The translations under genes and the position numbers were made by a program. Below, piece by piece: positions 18,597-28,372 of a stretch of DNA of 64,000 nucleotides; the stretch's first letter is position 1; the number at the start of each line of letters is the position of its first letter. Under the pieces are notes generated by a model. The model was not told where the DNA came from. It made no database searches and saw nothing but the letters and a program-made list of their open reading frames with translations. Source of the stretch: WRGA01 sp031553395 (GTDB taxonomy: Bacteria > Bacteroidota > Bacteroidia > Bacteroidales > WRGA01); assembly GCA_031553395.1 (NCBI GenBank), contig JAVBLR010000011.1, positions 124,001 to 188,000 on the forward strand. Direction: 5' to 3'.

Positions 18597-20012
18597 TTAT
18601 TTTTTTACAATTTTTTTATCAATTGTTACAGTTCCATTGTCGTAGATTCTTTTTACAATATAAATACCAAATACCGGTTCTGAAATCTCAACACCTTGGA
18701 GTGTAAAATATTTTTCGGAAAGAAGTGTTGCACCATCATTTATAAAATCAATTGATGTATTTATTGATGGAGTAAGTATCATATTTTTCAAATTAACGGC
18801 ACCTCCTCCTGTACGAGTAAGAGTGATTGTATAATTACCTGTGCTATTTATAGTAATTTTACCCAAGTCTTTTTGTACATATGTATCATATGAACCTGTA
18901 GCCGTATAATCAAAGTTATAAATTACAGGCGAAGATTCTTTTTCAACATTAACATTCAGCGTACCTGCATCAAAAGTTCCATAAAGAATACTCAACATGA
19001 AAGAAGATATGCTAACATCAGATATCTGAATATTGAACTTTACTTCATCACTACCATTACCCCAACATCCAATAACAGAAGAACTTCCTGTTCCAGAAAC
19101 GCAAATACCTCCACTAACCTGGGCTTTATCAGCTGTAGCAGTTACTACACCATTCGCATCCTGAGCAACAAATGATGGTATCAAAGAAAATTTTGACGGG
19201 CTAACCCATTCTCCATCATGAGTAATCTCGATTGTATTTTCTCCGGAAACAAGATCTATCGTACCAAGTTCTTTTGTCTCTAATCCCCAAACACCTCCGG
19301 GATGAGAAAAACTTTGTTCTGTTCCATCATTTATTTTGACTTTAAAAGTACCGCTATTACCGGGAGATACATATTCCGACAACAATCTAAATGTTCCGGG
19401 CGAAGTTACATTTACTTTCCATGTTGCTTTGGCAGTAACATCATCTGTCCATTTTTCAATAACTAATCTCCTTTCATATCCACTACCTTCTTTTCCATAA
19501 ATCAAGTTATCAAGACTTGCAAAACCTACACCCAAATAAACAGAACCATCTGATAATTGTGCAATTTCTTGGTCTTTAGGGAATAATTGAATTTTATAAA
19601 GATCTATAACATCCCATCCTCCTGGATTATTGGTAGTTCTTTCCAGTTTAAGCTGATGATTTCCTGCTGTTAAATCAATTTCGCCAAGAAGTTTTTCGCT
19701 ATTCACATTTGTAAATGCATAAAAATTTTCAGTTCCATTATCTGTTATTTTAAAAGTTCCAGTATTTCCGGTTTCATAATCAAAGAAAACATTATAAGTT
19801 CCTGCAGTTGTAATATTTACATCCCAGAGTACATACCCAGCATCACTTGTCCAACAACCAACATGATCGCCCGAATCACAAGGACCTCCGGTTTTTTCTG
19901 TTGCATTCGATTGCAATAATGTAATACTTCCATCTGTGTTTTGAGTAACTTGAGCCATTGCCGATAAACAAAATACCGACAGAATCATACTAAGTAGTTT
20001 TCTAGTTTTCAT
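18597..20012 (-). CDS. Secreted protein of three beta-sandwich (CBM-like) repeats
   Basis: This 471-residue protein has a signal peptide (1-20, ending LSAMA) and three tandem modules at about 21-148, 150-285 and 287-418. The modules share the pattern DGSxxL, then GCW in modules 1 and 3, then W-x-V-N-I-T-x-P/A-G-T-[FY], then G-x-I-x-L-x-x-G-x-[HN]-x-[LI]. The same module occurs in the GH29 fucosidase (about 725-870) and in the GH29-like protein. The tail (KYFTLQGVEISEPVFGIYIVKR ... KKIVKK) resembles a short C-terminal sorting signal. There is no catalytic domain; it is most likely a carbohydrate-binding protein working with its neighbours. It resembles CBM6/CBM35-type folds, but assignment to a numbered family would be guesswork. 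Confidence 0.7.
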   Translation of the reverse strand: MKTRKLLSMILSVFCLSAMAQVTQNTDGSITLLQSNATEKTGGPCDSGDHVGCWTSDAGYVLWDVNITTAGTYNVFFDYETGNTGTFKITDNGTENFYAFTNVNSEKLLGEIDLTAGNHQLKLERTTNNPGGWDVIDLYKIQLFPKDQEIAQLSDGSVYLGVGFASLDNLIYGKEGSGYERRLVIEKWTDDVTAKATWKVNVTSPGTFRLLSEYVSPGNSGTFKVKINDGTEQSFSHPGGVWGLETKELGTIDLVSGENTIEITHDGEWVSPSKFSLIPSFVAQDANGVVTATADKAQVSGGICVSGTGSSSVIGCWGNGSDEVKFNIQISDVSISSFMLSILYGTFDAGTLNVNVEKESSPVIYNFDYTATGSYDTYVQKDLGKITINSTGNYTITLTRTGGGAVNLKNMILTPSINTSIDFINDGATLLSEKYFTLQGVEISEPVFGIYIVKRIYDNGTVTIDKKIVKK

Positions 20013-20047
20013 ACGATTTGTGTTTTAATGAGTTTTGTTGAATTTTT

Positions 20048-20107
20048 CAAAGTATTCCGGCAATATAAAAGAAACCTAAAGCATTTTGCTATTACCGGAA
20101 ACTTTGA
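20048..20107 (-). other. Intercistronic hairpin
   Basis: The arms CAAAGTTTCCGGTAATA and TATTGCCGGAATACTTTG on the minus strand pair with one U-G wobble and one bulged base. The wobble only pairs in the minus-strand RNA, the direction of the operon. Confidence 0.5.
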
Positions 20108-20133
20108 ATATAAATTAAAATGAACTTAAGATT

Positions 20134-21534
20134 TTATTTAACGAACTTAGAAACAAGCGATTTACTTCCCACTTTTACCTGAACAAAATAAACTCCGGAT
20201 TCAGCAATTGTTGCAGCAACTTGATTCGTACCGGAAACTCCGTTCAATGATTGCGTATTTACCATTTGTCCCGAAACATTGTAAACAGTTACAGCCACAG
20301 GCGCAGTGTTTTCGAGTTTAAATGCAATGAACGCGGTATTTCCTTGTGTTGTCACATGAATGCTGTTCACAATAGCCAATACATCATTAATACCTGTAGC
20401 ATTCTTTTCACGGGTAAACATGATATCGTCTACATAAAGAGTATGATTCGGACGAGGATCCAGGGGATCGCCTTCTTGCAGATAATCAGGCATTATAACA
20501 ATAGTTCCGTATAAACCGGCAGCAGAAGTTAAATCGAATACAACATCCTGCCATTCGCCCACTTTAATAACATAATCATCAGCAGGTCCAACTTCGATAT
20601 CAGGTTCACCGGATTTAGACGACTCTACTTTAAAATTTGCAGATGCACCGCTTACATCCTGAAGCAATTTATAATGTGCATACGAATATTTATCCATATC
20701 GCATCTTGGTGCAAAAGCTTCATTCAAAACAGCCCACATTCCGGCATATCGAACATTAGCAGCTCCGGCAATGCGTTTCATAGACAATACTTTATTACTA
20801 ACATTTACACCAGATTTATTAGGATTATCCACTACAGAAAGCTCCATACCACCCATTTCTCCATTGTTTGAAGAAAAATTAACCATTCCGTTTTCGAAAT
20901 TGTCTATTACTGCAATATCATCAGTCGGCTCAGGAATTCCATTGGAAACATTCGGGTCGTTGTTGAATTTTATATCATCAATATACACAACAACATCTTG
21001 CCCTTCAGTCAAACCTCCGGTAATATTTGCCATAATAAATACTTCTTTGTAGTTTTCAATATCTACATTGGATGCAGGATCAACTTTAAAATCAAAAACT
21101 ATTTCCACCCATTGACCGATTGGAATTTCCGTCATGATTTCTCTGGCTTTATCAGCAGGATCATTATTTTCCTTTTGAATCTTAATAGCACTTCCACCTG
21201 AAATTTCTTTGTAAAATTTCACATGAGCATAACGCATATTTCCATCTTCAGCCGGGTTTGGATTTCCAACATTCAAACCGTCGATATTTTTAAGTATTGC
21301 TCCGGCATACTGATTAGCAGCTGAAAACTTATACGATATTTTCAAGACTTTTGAACTTGAATTTATTCCTGCAACAAGTGGATTGTCAACGATATTGAGC
21401 TCTACACTTTCCCCTATTGGCGTCCAATACAACTCTCTGGTCGGTTCAAAATCATCAATTAAAAGCGATTGAGTTTTTGCCGTAAAGCCAAATAGCAACA
21501 AAAACGTAGATAACAGTAAAATTTTCGTTTTCAT
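20134..21534 (-). CDS. T9SS-exported protein with two DDFE-type beta-sandwich modules
   Basis: This 466-residue protein has a signal peptide (1-21), two modules of about 170 residues (about 22-195 and 205-378) and a type A T9SS sorting domain (about 390-466, VTVYNVSGQMVNTQSL ... SGVYFVQVKVGSKSLVSKFVK). Each module begins with [LI]DDFE or IDNFE. It contains YAHVKFYK or YAHYKLLQ, a lysine/glutamate strand (IKIQKE, FKVESS) and WVEIVFDF or WQDVVFDL, and ends VYIDDIKF or LYVDDIMF. This looks like a galactose-binding-like jelly roll. No enzyme motif is present. The partner genes suggest a glycan-binding surface or released protein. Confidence 0.72.
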   Translation of the reverse strand: MKTKILLLSTFLLLFGFTAKTQSLLIDDFEPTRELYWTPIGESVELNIVDNPLVAGINSSSKVLKISYKFSAANQYAGAILKNIDGLNVGNPNPAEDGNMRYAHVKFYKEISGGSAIKIQKENNDPADKAREIMTEIPIGQWVEIVFDFKVDPASNVDIENYKEVFIMANITGGLTEGQDVVVYIDDIKFNNDPNVSNGIPEPTDDIAVIDNFENGMVNFSSNNGEMGGMELSVVDNPNKSGVNVSNKVLSMKRIAGAANVRYAGMWAVLNEAFAPRCDMDKYSYAHYKLLQDVSGASANFKVESSKSGEPDIEVGPADDYVIKVGEWQDVVFDLTSAAGLYGTIVIMPDYLQEGDPLDPRPNHTLYVDDIMFTREKNATGINDVLAIVNSIHVTTQGNTAFIAFKLENTAPVAVTVYNVSGQMVNTQSLNGVSGTNQVAATIAESGVYFVQVKVGSKSLVSKFVK

Positions 21535-21570
21535 AAAAGTGTGTTTTTATTAGATTAATTAGATATTTAT

Positions 21571-21599
21571 GAGGGTGTATATTGAGATATAGCACCCTC
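21571..21599 (-). other. Intercistronic hairpin
   Basis: The arms GAGGGTG-TATAT and ATATAGCACCCTC form a 12-bp stem with one bulge between two T9SS protein genes. The T run lies on the plus-strand side, so on the operon strand it is not a classical terminator. Confidence 0.5.
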
Positions 21600-21609
21600 T
21601 TTTTATTTT

Positions 21610-22431
21610 TTATTTTACAAATTTTAATACGAATGATTTATTACCCATTTCCACTTTTACAATGTAAATGCCCTTTGCAGTAATTGTTGCAGTAGTTTGA
21701 TTTACACCAACAGCTGTAGTTAATACTTGTTGATTCATCATTTGTCCGGCAACATTGAAAATAGAAACAGTTGCAACACTAGACTCTTGTGCATCAAATG
21801 ATATTGAAACCAAATTTCCGTTTGTAGCAACATTTAACGTACTTGATGCTGTAACATCTGTTATTGATGTAGTAGGATTTGGATCATTAGATAGTTCAAT
21901 ATTATCAATATAAAAAATTTGGGATTCTTTTTTAGGATTATACCAATCTTCAGAATTTGTTCTTCCAGGCATCATAAAAAACGTCCCATAATCACCCGGT
22001 GTAAAGCCGGATATTGTTGTAACATCAACAACTAAATCTTTCCAAACATTAACATCATTGACATCTATCCAACCCGATTCAAACAATGCACCACCCGGAC
22101 CATTCTCCAATTTAATAACACAAGTTTGAGCAGCTTCGTAATAAACCTTTGCATGAATATATTGATATTGCCCTGCTCCAGTACCTAAAGGTATCGTTTG
22201 CCCGTTCAAGATAGGTCCCGAAAAAGAACTATAGGGTGCTCCGACTTTGCTACAAGTAACTTTCAAAGCATGCCCACTTCCACTGGGATTAACATCAACT
22301 AGAACTGTTGCATCTGCAATACTAGCCCAACCCTTCTCAGCTCCTTCAAAATCATCAATTACAAACACTTGTGCTTTTGCCATAAATGATATAGCAAAAC
22401 ACGCTACCATAATCAAGTAAATTCTTTTCAT
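21610..22431 (-). CDS. T9SS-exported protein with one DDFE-type beta-sandwich module
   Basis: This 273-residue protein has a signal peptide (1-20), one module (about 24-187: VIDDFEGAEKGWASI ... YQYIHAKVYYEA ... VWKDLVVDVTTI ... IFYIDNIELSND) and a T9SS sorting domain (about 200-273, VSIFNVAGQMMNQQVL ... KGIYIVKVEMGNKSFVLKFVK). It is the single-module form of the neighbouring two-module protein, and the linker SNDPNPT is the same as in the GH29-like protein (SNDPTPL). A stand-alone binding module with an export signal is unusual. No catalytic residues are recognisable. It is 36 bases from the GH144 stop, so it is co-transcribed. Confidence 0.72.
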   Translation of the reverse strand: MKRIYLIMVACFAISFMAKAQVFVIDDFEGAEKGWASIADATVLVDVNPSGSGHALKVTCSKVGAPYSSFSGPILNGQTIPLGTGAGQYQYIHAKVYYEAAQTCVIKLENGPGGALFESGWIDVNDVNVWKDLVVDVTTISGFTPGDYGTFFMMPGRTNSEDWYNPKKESQIFYIDNIELSNDPNPTTSITDVTASSTLNVATNGNLVSISFDAQESSVATVSIFNVAGQMMNQQVLTTAVGVNQTTATITAKGIYIVKVEMGNKSFVLKFVK

Positions 22432-22467
22432 GACTTAATAATTTAAAAATTAAACAATAAAAACATT

Positions 22468-24099
22468 TTATAAAAAGATCTTCGTACTTAAAATTTCATT
22501 ATCAATAATAGCGTTTACTACATATACTCCTCCTTTAGAAGCATGTATTGTAAAACAATGCCGACCAGAAACTAAATAATCATTACAAATATTTTCCATT
22601 TTTTGTCCAAACAGATTATAACTTGATATATCAGCTTTTGCATCCTTTTCCATATCTACACAAACAATAGCTTCTCCATCTTTTTGAAAAACAGATAATG
22701 TATTTTTGCTATTCTTAGCCTCATTTATTCCCGAAGCTTCTTGTTTGGGATATTCATCATACACAAACCCTATTTTTTGCAAAGCAGTTTGTATTTCAGG
22801 TGCAGACATAAAGTATTTCCACAACAAACCGGTTCGGTAATTTTCAATCATGCAAATAATCGGTCCTTGGTCGATAGCCAAATAATCACTTCCTTCCCAA
22901 TCCTTTGTTTCATTGAAAGCATCCACAAAACCACATTTATCATTCCAAATTTCCGGCCCCAACGTATAGTAGAAGTAGTGTAATGCTTCCATCGATTCTT
23001 CGGGCGTATAAGGCATAGAAGAGAGTGCGGCAGTTGGTGCAATATTTCCTCTATCATTTCCGGGCGAATGAGCAGAATAGCCTCCTCCGGAAACAGCATC
23101 TTCACCTTTATAACCATCACAAGCTGTTAATCCCCATGCTTTATTTTTGCCATATCCAACATAATTCAATGGATTATCTTCACAATATTCTCTATTGATA
23201 CGTGTTTGATGTTCATTTTGAAAAAAATAATTCACATTATTATAAGTATCTTTCAGGTTTCGAGGGTCAAATCCCATAAACGAATAATGAGTAAAGAATA
23301 ACGGGCCACCTTTGGCATTCGCGTTCGCTTCTCCTATTGGTAAAGTGATTCCATAATATGTTTTATTCAAATTTTGATATTTCGACCAACCTGTTTTCCA
23401 CAAAGAAGCATTTACAGAATGTGTAGGTGATGCAATTGCCAATAAATAAGTGATCAGACATTCGTTCCATCCGGCAACTTTCATATTCATCACATTTTGT
23501 AAATCATTGCTGCAATGCCAATAAAGCGATGTAGAACCAAATCTGAAAAAGTTCCAATCCACATTATGCCAAAGAGCATTTATTTTGGTTACTAAATCTT
23601 GTTCAGAAGAAACAGATTGATTAAAATACTGACGAGCAGTTATTAATCCTTGCATCAAAAAAGAAGTTTCAACCAAATCACCACCATTATCTTTTTCACT
23701 AAACGATTGTGTTTCTCCATTTTTCGGATTAATCCAATGAGCAAAAACACCTTTATAATCAGTCGCTTTCCCTTGCAGAAAATCAACAATCTTTGTTATG
23801 CGCTCAACACCTTGTTCGCGAGTGATAAAGCCTCTTTCAACTCCAACCAAAACAGCCATTACACCAAATCCGGTTCCACCTGTAGTAACGGGTGCTGTAG
23901 CTTTTCCCGAAACAGGTATCCGTTCGTATGCCATACCGGAATTTGCATCGGCATAATCCCAAAAATACTTGAATGTATGCTGTTGCACTTTGGTTAATAA
24001 TTCATCATCCGACAATTGCACATTGAAATTAGTTTGCGCAATTGCGTTTGGAATTACGGCAATGAACAATAAAATCAGTATAATAATTTGCTTTCCCAT
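22468..24099 (-). CDS. GH144-type endo-beta-1,2-glucanase, T9SS-exported
   Basis: This 543-residue protein has a signal peptide (1-22). The (alpha/alpha)6-barrel (about 28-450) belongs to the family containing GH144 endo-beta-1,2-glucanases (the Pfam glucoamylase-like family). Shared motifs are FKYFWDYADANSGMAYER, TTGGTGFGVMAVLVGVERGFITREQ, DLVETSFLMQGLITARQYF, GWNECLITYLLA, GGPLFFTHYSFMGFDPR, WGLTACDG and YLAIDQGPIICMIENYRTGLLW. A T9SS sorting domain follows (about 455-543). It has close similarity to the lipoprotein paralogue at 26674. The family usually makes sophorooligosaccharides from linear or cyclic beta-1,2-glucan, but not all members have been tested. It lies 18 bases downstream of the GH3 gene. 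Confidence 0.85.
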   Translation of the reverse strand: MGKQIIILILLFIAVIPNAIAQTNFNVQLSDDELLTKVQQHTFKYFWDYADANSGMAYERIPVSGKATAPVTTGGTGFGVMAVLVGVERGFITREQGVERITKIVDFLQGKATDYKGVFAHWINPKNGETQSFSEKDNGGDLVETSFLMQGLITARQYFNQSVSSEQDLVTKINALWHNVDWNFFRFGSTSLYWHCSNDLQNVMNMKVAGWNECLITYLLAIASPTHSVNASLWKTGWSKYQNLNKTYYGITLPIGEANANAKGGPLFFTHYSFMGFDPRNLKDTYNNVNYFFQNEHQTRINREYCEDNPLNYVGYGKNKAWGLTACDGYKGEDAVSGGGYSAHSPGNDRGNIAPTAALSSMPYTPEESMEALHYFYYTLGPEIWNDKCGFVDAFNETKDWEGSDYLAIDQGPIICMIENYRTGLLWKYFMSAPEIQTALQKIGFVYDEYPKQEASGINEAKNSKNTLSVFQKDGEAIVCVDMEKDAKADISSYNLFGQKMENICNDYLVSGRHCFTIHASKGGVYVVNAIIDNEILSTKIFL

Positions 24100-24117
24100 G
24101 AAATTGATTCTAATTAA

Positions 24118-26391
24118 TTATTGAAAACTAAAACCTGCGCTTTTTACATCCCTGCTATTGCCTCCAATAAATACCTCAAATTCACCGGGCTCAACAACAT
24201 ATTGCAATTCAGCATTATAAAATTTCAAATCTTTTTCAACTATATCAAAACTTATATTCTTGGATTCACCGGGCTGAAGCATAACTTGTTTAAATCCTTT
24301 CAATTCCTTTACCGGACGAGTTATAGAACCCACTTTATCCCTTATATACAATTGAACTGTTTCAACTCCTCTGTATTTTCCTGTGTTACTTATTGTTGTT
24401 GAAACTGTAATTTTTCCATCTTTTGTCATTTGGGTCGAACTAAGAATGATATCTCCATAGCAAAACTCTGCATAACTCAAACCATAACCAAAGGGATAAA
24501 GCGGTTCGTTAGAAATATCCAAATACTTCGTTGTGTATTTTTGTTCTTCAAGGAAAGGACGGCCTGTACTCTTATGATTATAATAAAGAGGAATTTGCCC
24601 TACACTACGGGGGAAAGTCATTGCCAATTTTCCCGAAGGATTTGCATTTCCGAATAAAACATCTGTAATCGCATCACCTGCACGAGTTCCGGCAAACCAA
24701 GTTTCGAGAATCGCATCCATATTTTCATCCTCCCAAGTCAGTGTAAGCGGACGGCCATTCATCAGTACCAATACAATTGGTTTTTCTGTTTTCTTCAAAG
24801 CCTTCAATAATTCAACCTGATTTTCGAGCAATCCGATATCAGATCGACAAGCAGCTTCACCACTCATTCCGAAAGCTTCACCCAATACAGCAACAACCAC
24901 ATCAGCACGTTGAGCAACCAGTACAGCTTCCGATATCAATTGTTGAGGCGATTTATCCGATAAAGTAAGTTCGGCTCCATGAGAATTGAGCTTTGCCATC
25001 AACATTGTGTCATCAATCAGGTTACAGCCTAATGCGTATAAGAATTTATCTTTTCCATATTTATTTTCCAATGCATCCCAAAGTGTTACCGATTTTTTCC
25101 AATCTCCGGCGCCACTCCAATTTCCGATTAAATCCCGCTGTCTTTTCACTTGCGGACCAATAAACGCTATTTTTTTCGTAGAGTCAAGTGGTAGAATATT
25201 ATTTGCATTTTTCAGTAATACCATACTTTTAATTGCAGCTTCTTTGGTTAATTCCAACTTTTCGGCAGACATGATTTGCTTCTGAGCCTTTTCCTTATTC
25301 ACATATTTATACGGATTCTCAAATAATCCCAATCTATATTTAGCTTCCAAAATACGGCGACAAGCGGCATCTATTGTTTTTTCGGTAACCCGTCCGGATT
25401 TTACCAATTCAACACCTTTACTTACAAAGAATTCACTTACCATATCCATATCTGTACCGGCATTCAAAGCAAGTTCGATTACCTTTAGCGTATCCCCTAC
25501 TCCATGATTTACCATTTCCATAACAGCCGTATAATCAGTTACTACAAAGCCTTTAAAGCCCCATTTATCTCTAAGTAAATCAGTTAGCAACCATTTATTA
25601 CCCGAAGCAGGCATGCCATCTATTTCATTGAAAGAAGTCATAACCGTCGCCGAGCCGGACTCAACAGCAGCTTTGTAAGGTGGAAAATATTCGTTATACA
25701 TTCTAACCTTACTCATATCCACCGTATTATAATCACGGCCCGCTTCGCTCGCTCCATAGAGTGCGAAATGCTTTACACAAGACATGACGGTATTATCTTT
25801 TGACAAATCATCTTGTTCGTATCCTTTTACCATGGCAACTCCGATTAACGAACCGAGATAAGGATCTTCCCCACTACCTTCGCTAACACGTCCCCAACGC
25901 GGATCGCGAGCAATATCGACCATTGGCGAAAACGTCCAATTCAATCCATCGGCACTTGCTTCATCAGCAGCAGCACGAGCAGTTCGTTCGATTAAATCCA
26001 AATCCCAGCTTGCCGCCAATCCTAACGGAATTGGGAAAATGGTTTTATGCCCATGAACTACGTCATAACCAAATAATAAAGGAATTTTCATCCGAGTTTC
26101 ATTTACTGCAATATCTTGCAACTTTTTTACAGCATCGGGCGTGTATGTATTGAAAACCCCACCGACCAATCCTTTGCGTACTTTAGCATCGACATCCTGA
26201 CTTAGAATCGGACCGGTAACATCAAAACCAATCGGTAAAAGGTTCAATTGTCCGACTTTTTCTTCCAATGTCATTTTACTCATCAAGTCATCGATAAACT
26301 TATTCATTTCGGCATCCTTTTTGTTCGATTCTTTCTGCGAACATGCGGTAAATACAAGGATACAAAGCAGTAGATTAAAAATATTTTTCAT
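24118..26391 (-). CDS. GH3 beta-glucosidase, lipoprotein
   Basis: This 757-residue protein has a lipoprotein signal with the lipobox FTAC (Cys17). The N-terminal barrel (about 30-360), a Rossmann-like domain (about 385-600) and a C-terminal fibronectin-III-like domain (about 650-745) are in standard GH3 order. The nucleophile is D286 in GFVVTDYTAV. KHFALYGASEAGRDYN and PRWGRVSEGSGEDPYL are intact, and the acid/base Glu is likely in the GMSGEAACRSD segment. In Bacteroides a GH3 enzyme beside a GH144-type gene acts on beta-1,2-glucooligosaccharides, so it probably releases glucose from sophorooligosaccharides. It is anchored in the outer membrane or periplasm. Confidence 0.9.
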   Translation of the reverse strand: MKNIFNLLLCILVFTACSQKESNKKDAEMNKFIDDLMSKMTLEEKVGQLNLLPIGFDVTGPILSQDVDAKVRKGLVGGVFNTYTPDAVKKLQDIAVNETRMKIPLLFGYDVVHGHKTIFPIPLGLAASWDLDLIERTARAAADEASADGLNWTFSPMVDIARDPRWGRVSEGSGEDPYLGSLIGVAMVKGYEQDDLSKDNTVMSCVKHFALYGASEAGRDYNTVDMSKVRMYNEYFPPYKAAVESGSATVMTSFNEIDGMPASGNKWLLTDLLRDKWGFKGFVVTDYTAVMEMVNHGVGDTLKVIELALNAGTDMDMVSEFFVSKGVELVKSGRVTEKTIDAACRRILEAKYRLGLFENPYKYVNKEKAQKQIMSAEKLELTKEAAIKSMVLLKNANNILPLDSTKKIAFIGPQVKRQRDLIGNWSGAGDWKKSVTLWDALENKYGKDKFLYALGCNLIDDTMLMAKLNSHGAELTLSDKSPQQLISEAVLVAQRADVVVAVLGEAFGMSGEAACRSDIGLLENQVELLKALKKTEKPIVLVLMNGRPLTLTWEDENMDAILETWFAGTRAGDAITDVLFGNANPSGKLAMTFPRSVGQIPLYYNHKSTGRPFLEEQKYTTKYLDISNEPLYPFGYGLSYAEFCYGDIILSSTQMTKDGKITVSTTISNTGKYRGVETVQLYIRDKVGSITRPVKELKGFKQVMLQPGESKNISFDIVEKDLKFYNAELQYVVEPGEFEVFIGGNSRDVKSAGFSFQ

Positions 26392-26504
26392 TTCTTCAAG
26401 TATATAGAATCCCTTCCCCTCATAAAATGAGGATATGTGGAAACAGTAAAAACATGCTGTTTTTTTAATTAAATCACACGCAGATGAGTTAAAAGTTTAA
26501 AATA

Positions 26505-26668
26505 AAAATCAAGAATTAAAGAGCTAAGAGTTAAAGAATTAAAAACTGATGTAATTTTAGTTTTAGATTTATTTTGGTTATCAAAATGAACATGTTACAT
26601 TGAATATTATTAGCTCTCCGCTAATTCTTAATTTTCAAGTCTTAACTTTCAACTCTTAATCCTTAACT
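26505..26668. repeat. Degenerate AATTAAG / AGTTAAG low-complexity inverted array
   Basis: In the gap between the GH3 and GH144 genes, units such as AAGAATTAAAGAGCTAAGAG and AGTTAAAGAATTAAAA (26507-26546) are answered by their inverted complements (TTCTTAATTTTCAAG, CTTAACTTTCAACTCTTAA; 26624-26666). Similar arrays occur at 10600-10632, 14956-14994, 39706-39794 and 56521-56577. The function is unknown. Confidence 0.55.
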
Positions 26669-26673
26669 TTTAG

Positions 26674-28368
26674 CTACTTCAAGTCCGGTACTTTAAAAGT
26701 AAATCCGAGAGCCGTCAATCCTTTTTGAATTTCGGAATCTTTCATGAAATAATGCCACAACAGATTAGTCCGATAGTTCTCAATCATCACAATGATAGGC
26801 CCTTGGTCGATGGCTAAATATTGATTATCAAACCATCGAGCCGACAGATTAAACGAATCATAAAATCCGTATCCATCATCCTTCCATAAATAATTACCCA
26901 GTTTATAATAGTAAAAACGTAGAGCATCCATTGACTCATTGGGTGTGTAGGGCATAGAAGAAATAGCTGCAGTTGGTGCAATTACGCCCAAATCATTCGT
27001 TGGTGAAAATGCCGAATAGCCTTTATCGCCATCACTTGCAGTTAATCCCCAACAAGCATTACTATATCCCACGTATCGTTTTGGATTTTCTATGCTATAG
27101 TTATAGTGAATCAATGACTGGTTTTTATTTTGTTCCCAATAATTAGCATACGTATCCGAAAGCCCATTCGGGTTTAACCCCAAAAATGAAAAATGAGAAA
27201 AGAACAACGGACCGCCATAATCTTCACCCAAAGGCAACGTAATCCCATAGAATGATTTACCATTAGCCATTGCTCCGCTTTTCGCCCAACCTTTGATGTA
27301 AACTTCTTTACTAATCGCATGAGTTGGTGAAGAAGCCGCCAAAATATAGGTAATCAAACCTTCGTTCCATCCTTGAACCGGCAATCCTACAGCCCATGCA
27401 TATTTCGGGCTCCAGTTCCAATACAATGTTCCGGCATTATCTTTATTGAACCAAGTCCAATCCACACCTTTCCAAATATTAGTAATCGAATCTCTCAATG
27501 CAGACTCAGCAGGTTGGTCGAAATATTGCCGCGCGGTTAATAATCCCTGAATTAAAAATGCCGTTTCAACAATATCAGCGCCATCATCTGTATCACTGAA
27601 CTTCATAGTCTCGCCTGTACTTCCGTTTAACCAGTGAGAATAAGCGCCATGATATGTTGTACATTTCGTTCTTAAGAATTTAGCAATTTTATAAACACGA
27701 TCGTATGCTTGTTGGCGAGTAATAAAATTACGATTTGTTGCCGCAATCATCGACATAATACCAAAACCTGTTCCTCCGGTCGTTACCTGGTCGCCCGAAG
27801 TATTTCTTTCACGCGCCATACCCGAAGTAGGATGTCCGCCTTCCCAGAAATATTTGAATGTTTGTTTTTGCACCAAATCCAATAATTGATCATCAGGAAT
27901 CCGAACTTTCTTATCAGTCGAATCAATCGCTGTAGTAATTACATAACTACGGCCTGTATTTAACAAAGTTCCTTGCGTAGAATAAATCTTTTCCCACACG
28001 TTCAACCGATACTTTGCAAATAAATCCAATTCATAATTGGGTTGAAGAGTAACCACATGGTCGCCGTCCTCAAAGCTTATTGTTACAGGAACATCGCCCG
28101 GCTTATCCTCGTTTTCATCAAACGGAATCATTTCAATATTTCCGGCAATTGTATTACGGTCAACAGGCTGAGAAAATTTCAGTTTAATCGGTGATGCGGC
28201 TTTTACGCCTGAATATGTTACATCATCGTATTTCATTCCACCATCAACGATTAACGTTTCTATTTTAAATGAATTATCAATACCTTCCTTATCATCTTTG
28301 CATGATAAGAAGCCGACAATCATTGCCGTAATCAATAAAACATTATATATTTTCAAATTTCTTTTCAT
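26674..28368 (-). CDS. GH144-type endo-beta-1,2-glucanase, lipoprotein
   Basis: This 564-residue protein has the lipobox FLSC (Cys23), an Ig-like N-terminal domain (about 32-148, of the Big_5 type) and a GH144-type barrel (about 155-560). The barrel has FKYFWEGGHPTSGMARER, TTGGTGFGIMSMIAATNRNFIT, DIVETAFLIQGLLTARQYF, GWNEGLITYILAASSPTHAI, GGPLFFSHFSFLGLNP and YLAIDQGPIIVMIENYRTNLLW. It starts 4 bases after the LamG lipoprotein stop, so it is translationally close. It is probably a surface enzyme that cuts polymeric beta-1,2-glucan for import by the SusCD pair, while the T9SS paralogue acts further out. Confidence 0.87.
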   Translation of the reverse strand: MKRNLKIYNVLLITAMIVGFLSCKDDKEGIDNSFKIETLIVDGGMKYDDVTYSGVKAASPIKLKFSQPVDRNTIAGNIEMIPFDENEDKPGDVPVTISFEDGDHVVTLQPNYELDLFAKYRLNVWEKIYSTQGTLLNTGRSYVITTAIDSTDKKVRIPDDQLLDLVQKQTFKYFWEGGHPTSGMARERNTSGDQVTTGGTGFGIMSMIAATNRNFITRQQAYDRVYKIAKFLRTKCTTYHGAYSHWLNGSTGETMKFSDTDDGADIVETAFLIQGLLTARQYFDQPAESALRDSITNIWKGVDWTWFNKDNAGTLYWNWSPKYAWAVGLPVQGWNEGLITYILAASSPTHAISKEVYIKGWAKSGAMANGKSFYGITLPLGEDYGGPLFFSHFSFLGLNPNGLSDTYANYWEQNKNQSLIHYNYSIENPKRYVGYSNACWGLTASDGDKGYSAFSPTNDLGVIAPTAAISSMPYTPNESMDALRFYYYKLGNYLWKDDGYGFYDSFNLSARWFDNQYLAIDQGPIIVMIENYRTNLLWHYFMKDSEIQKGLTALGFTFKVPDLK

Positions 28369-28372
28369 AGTT

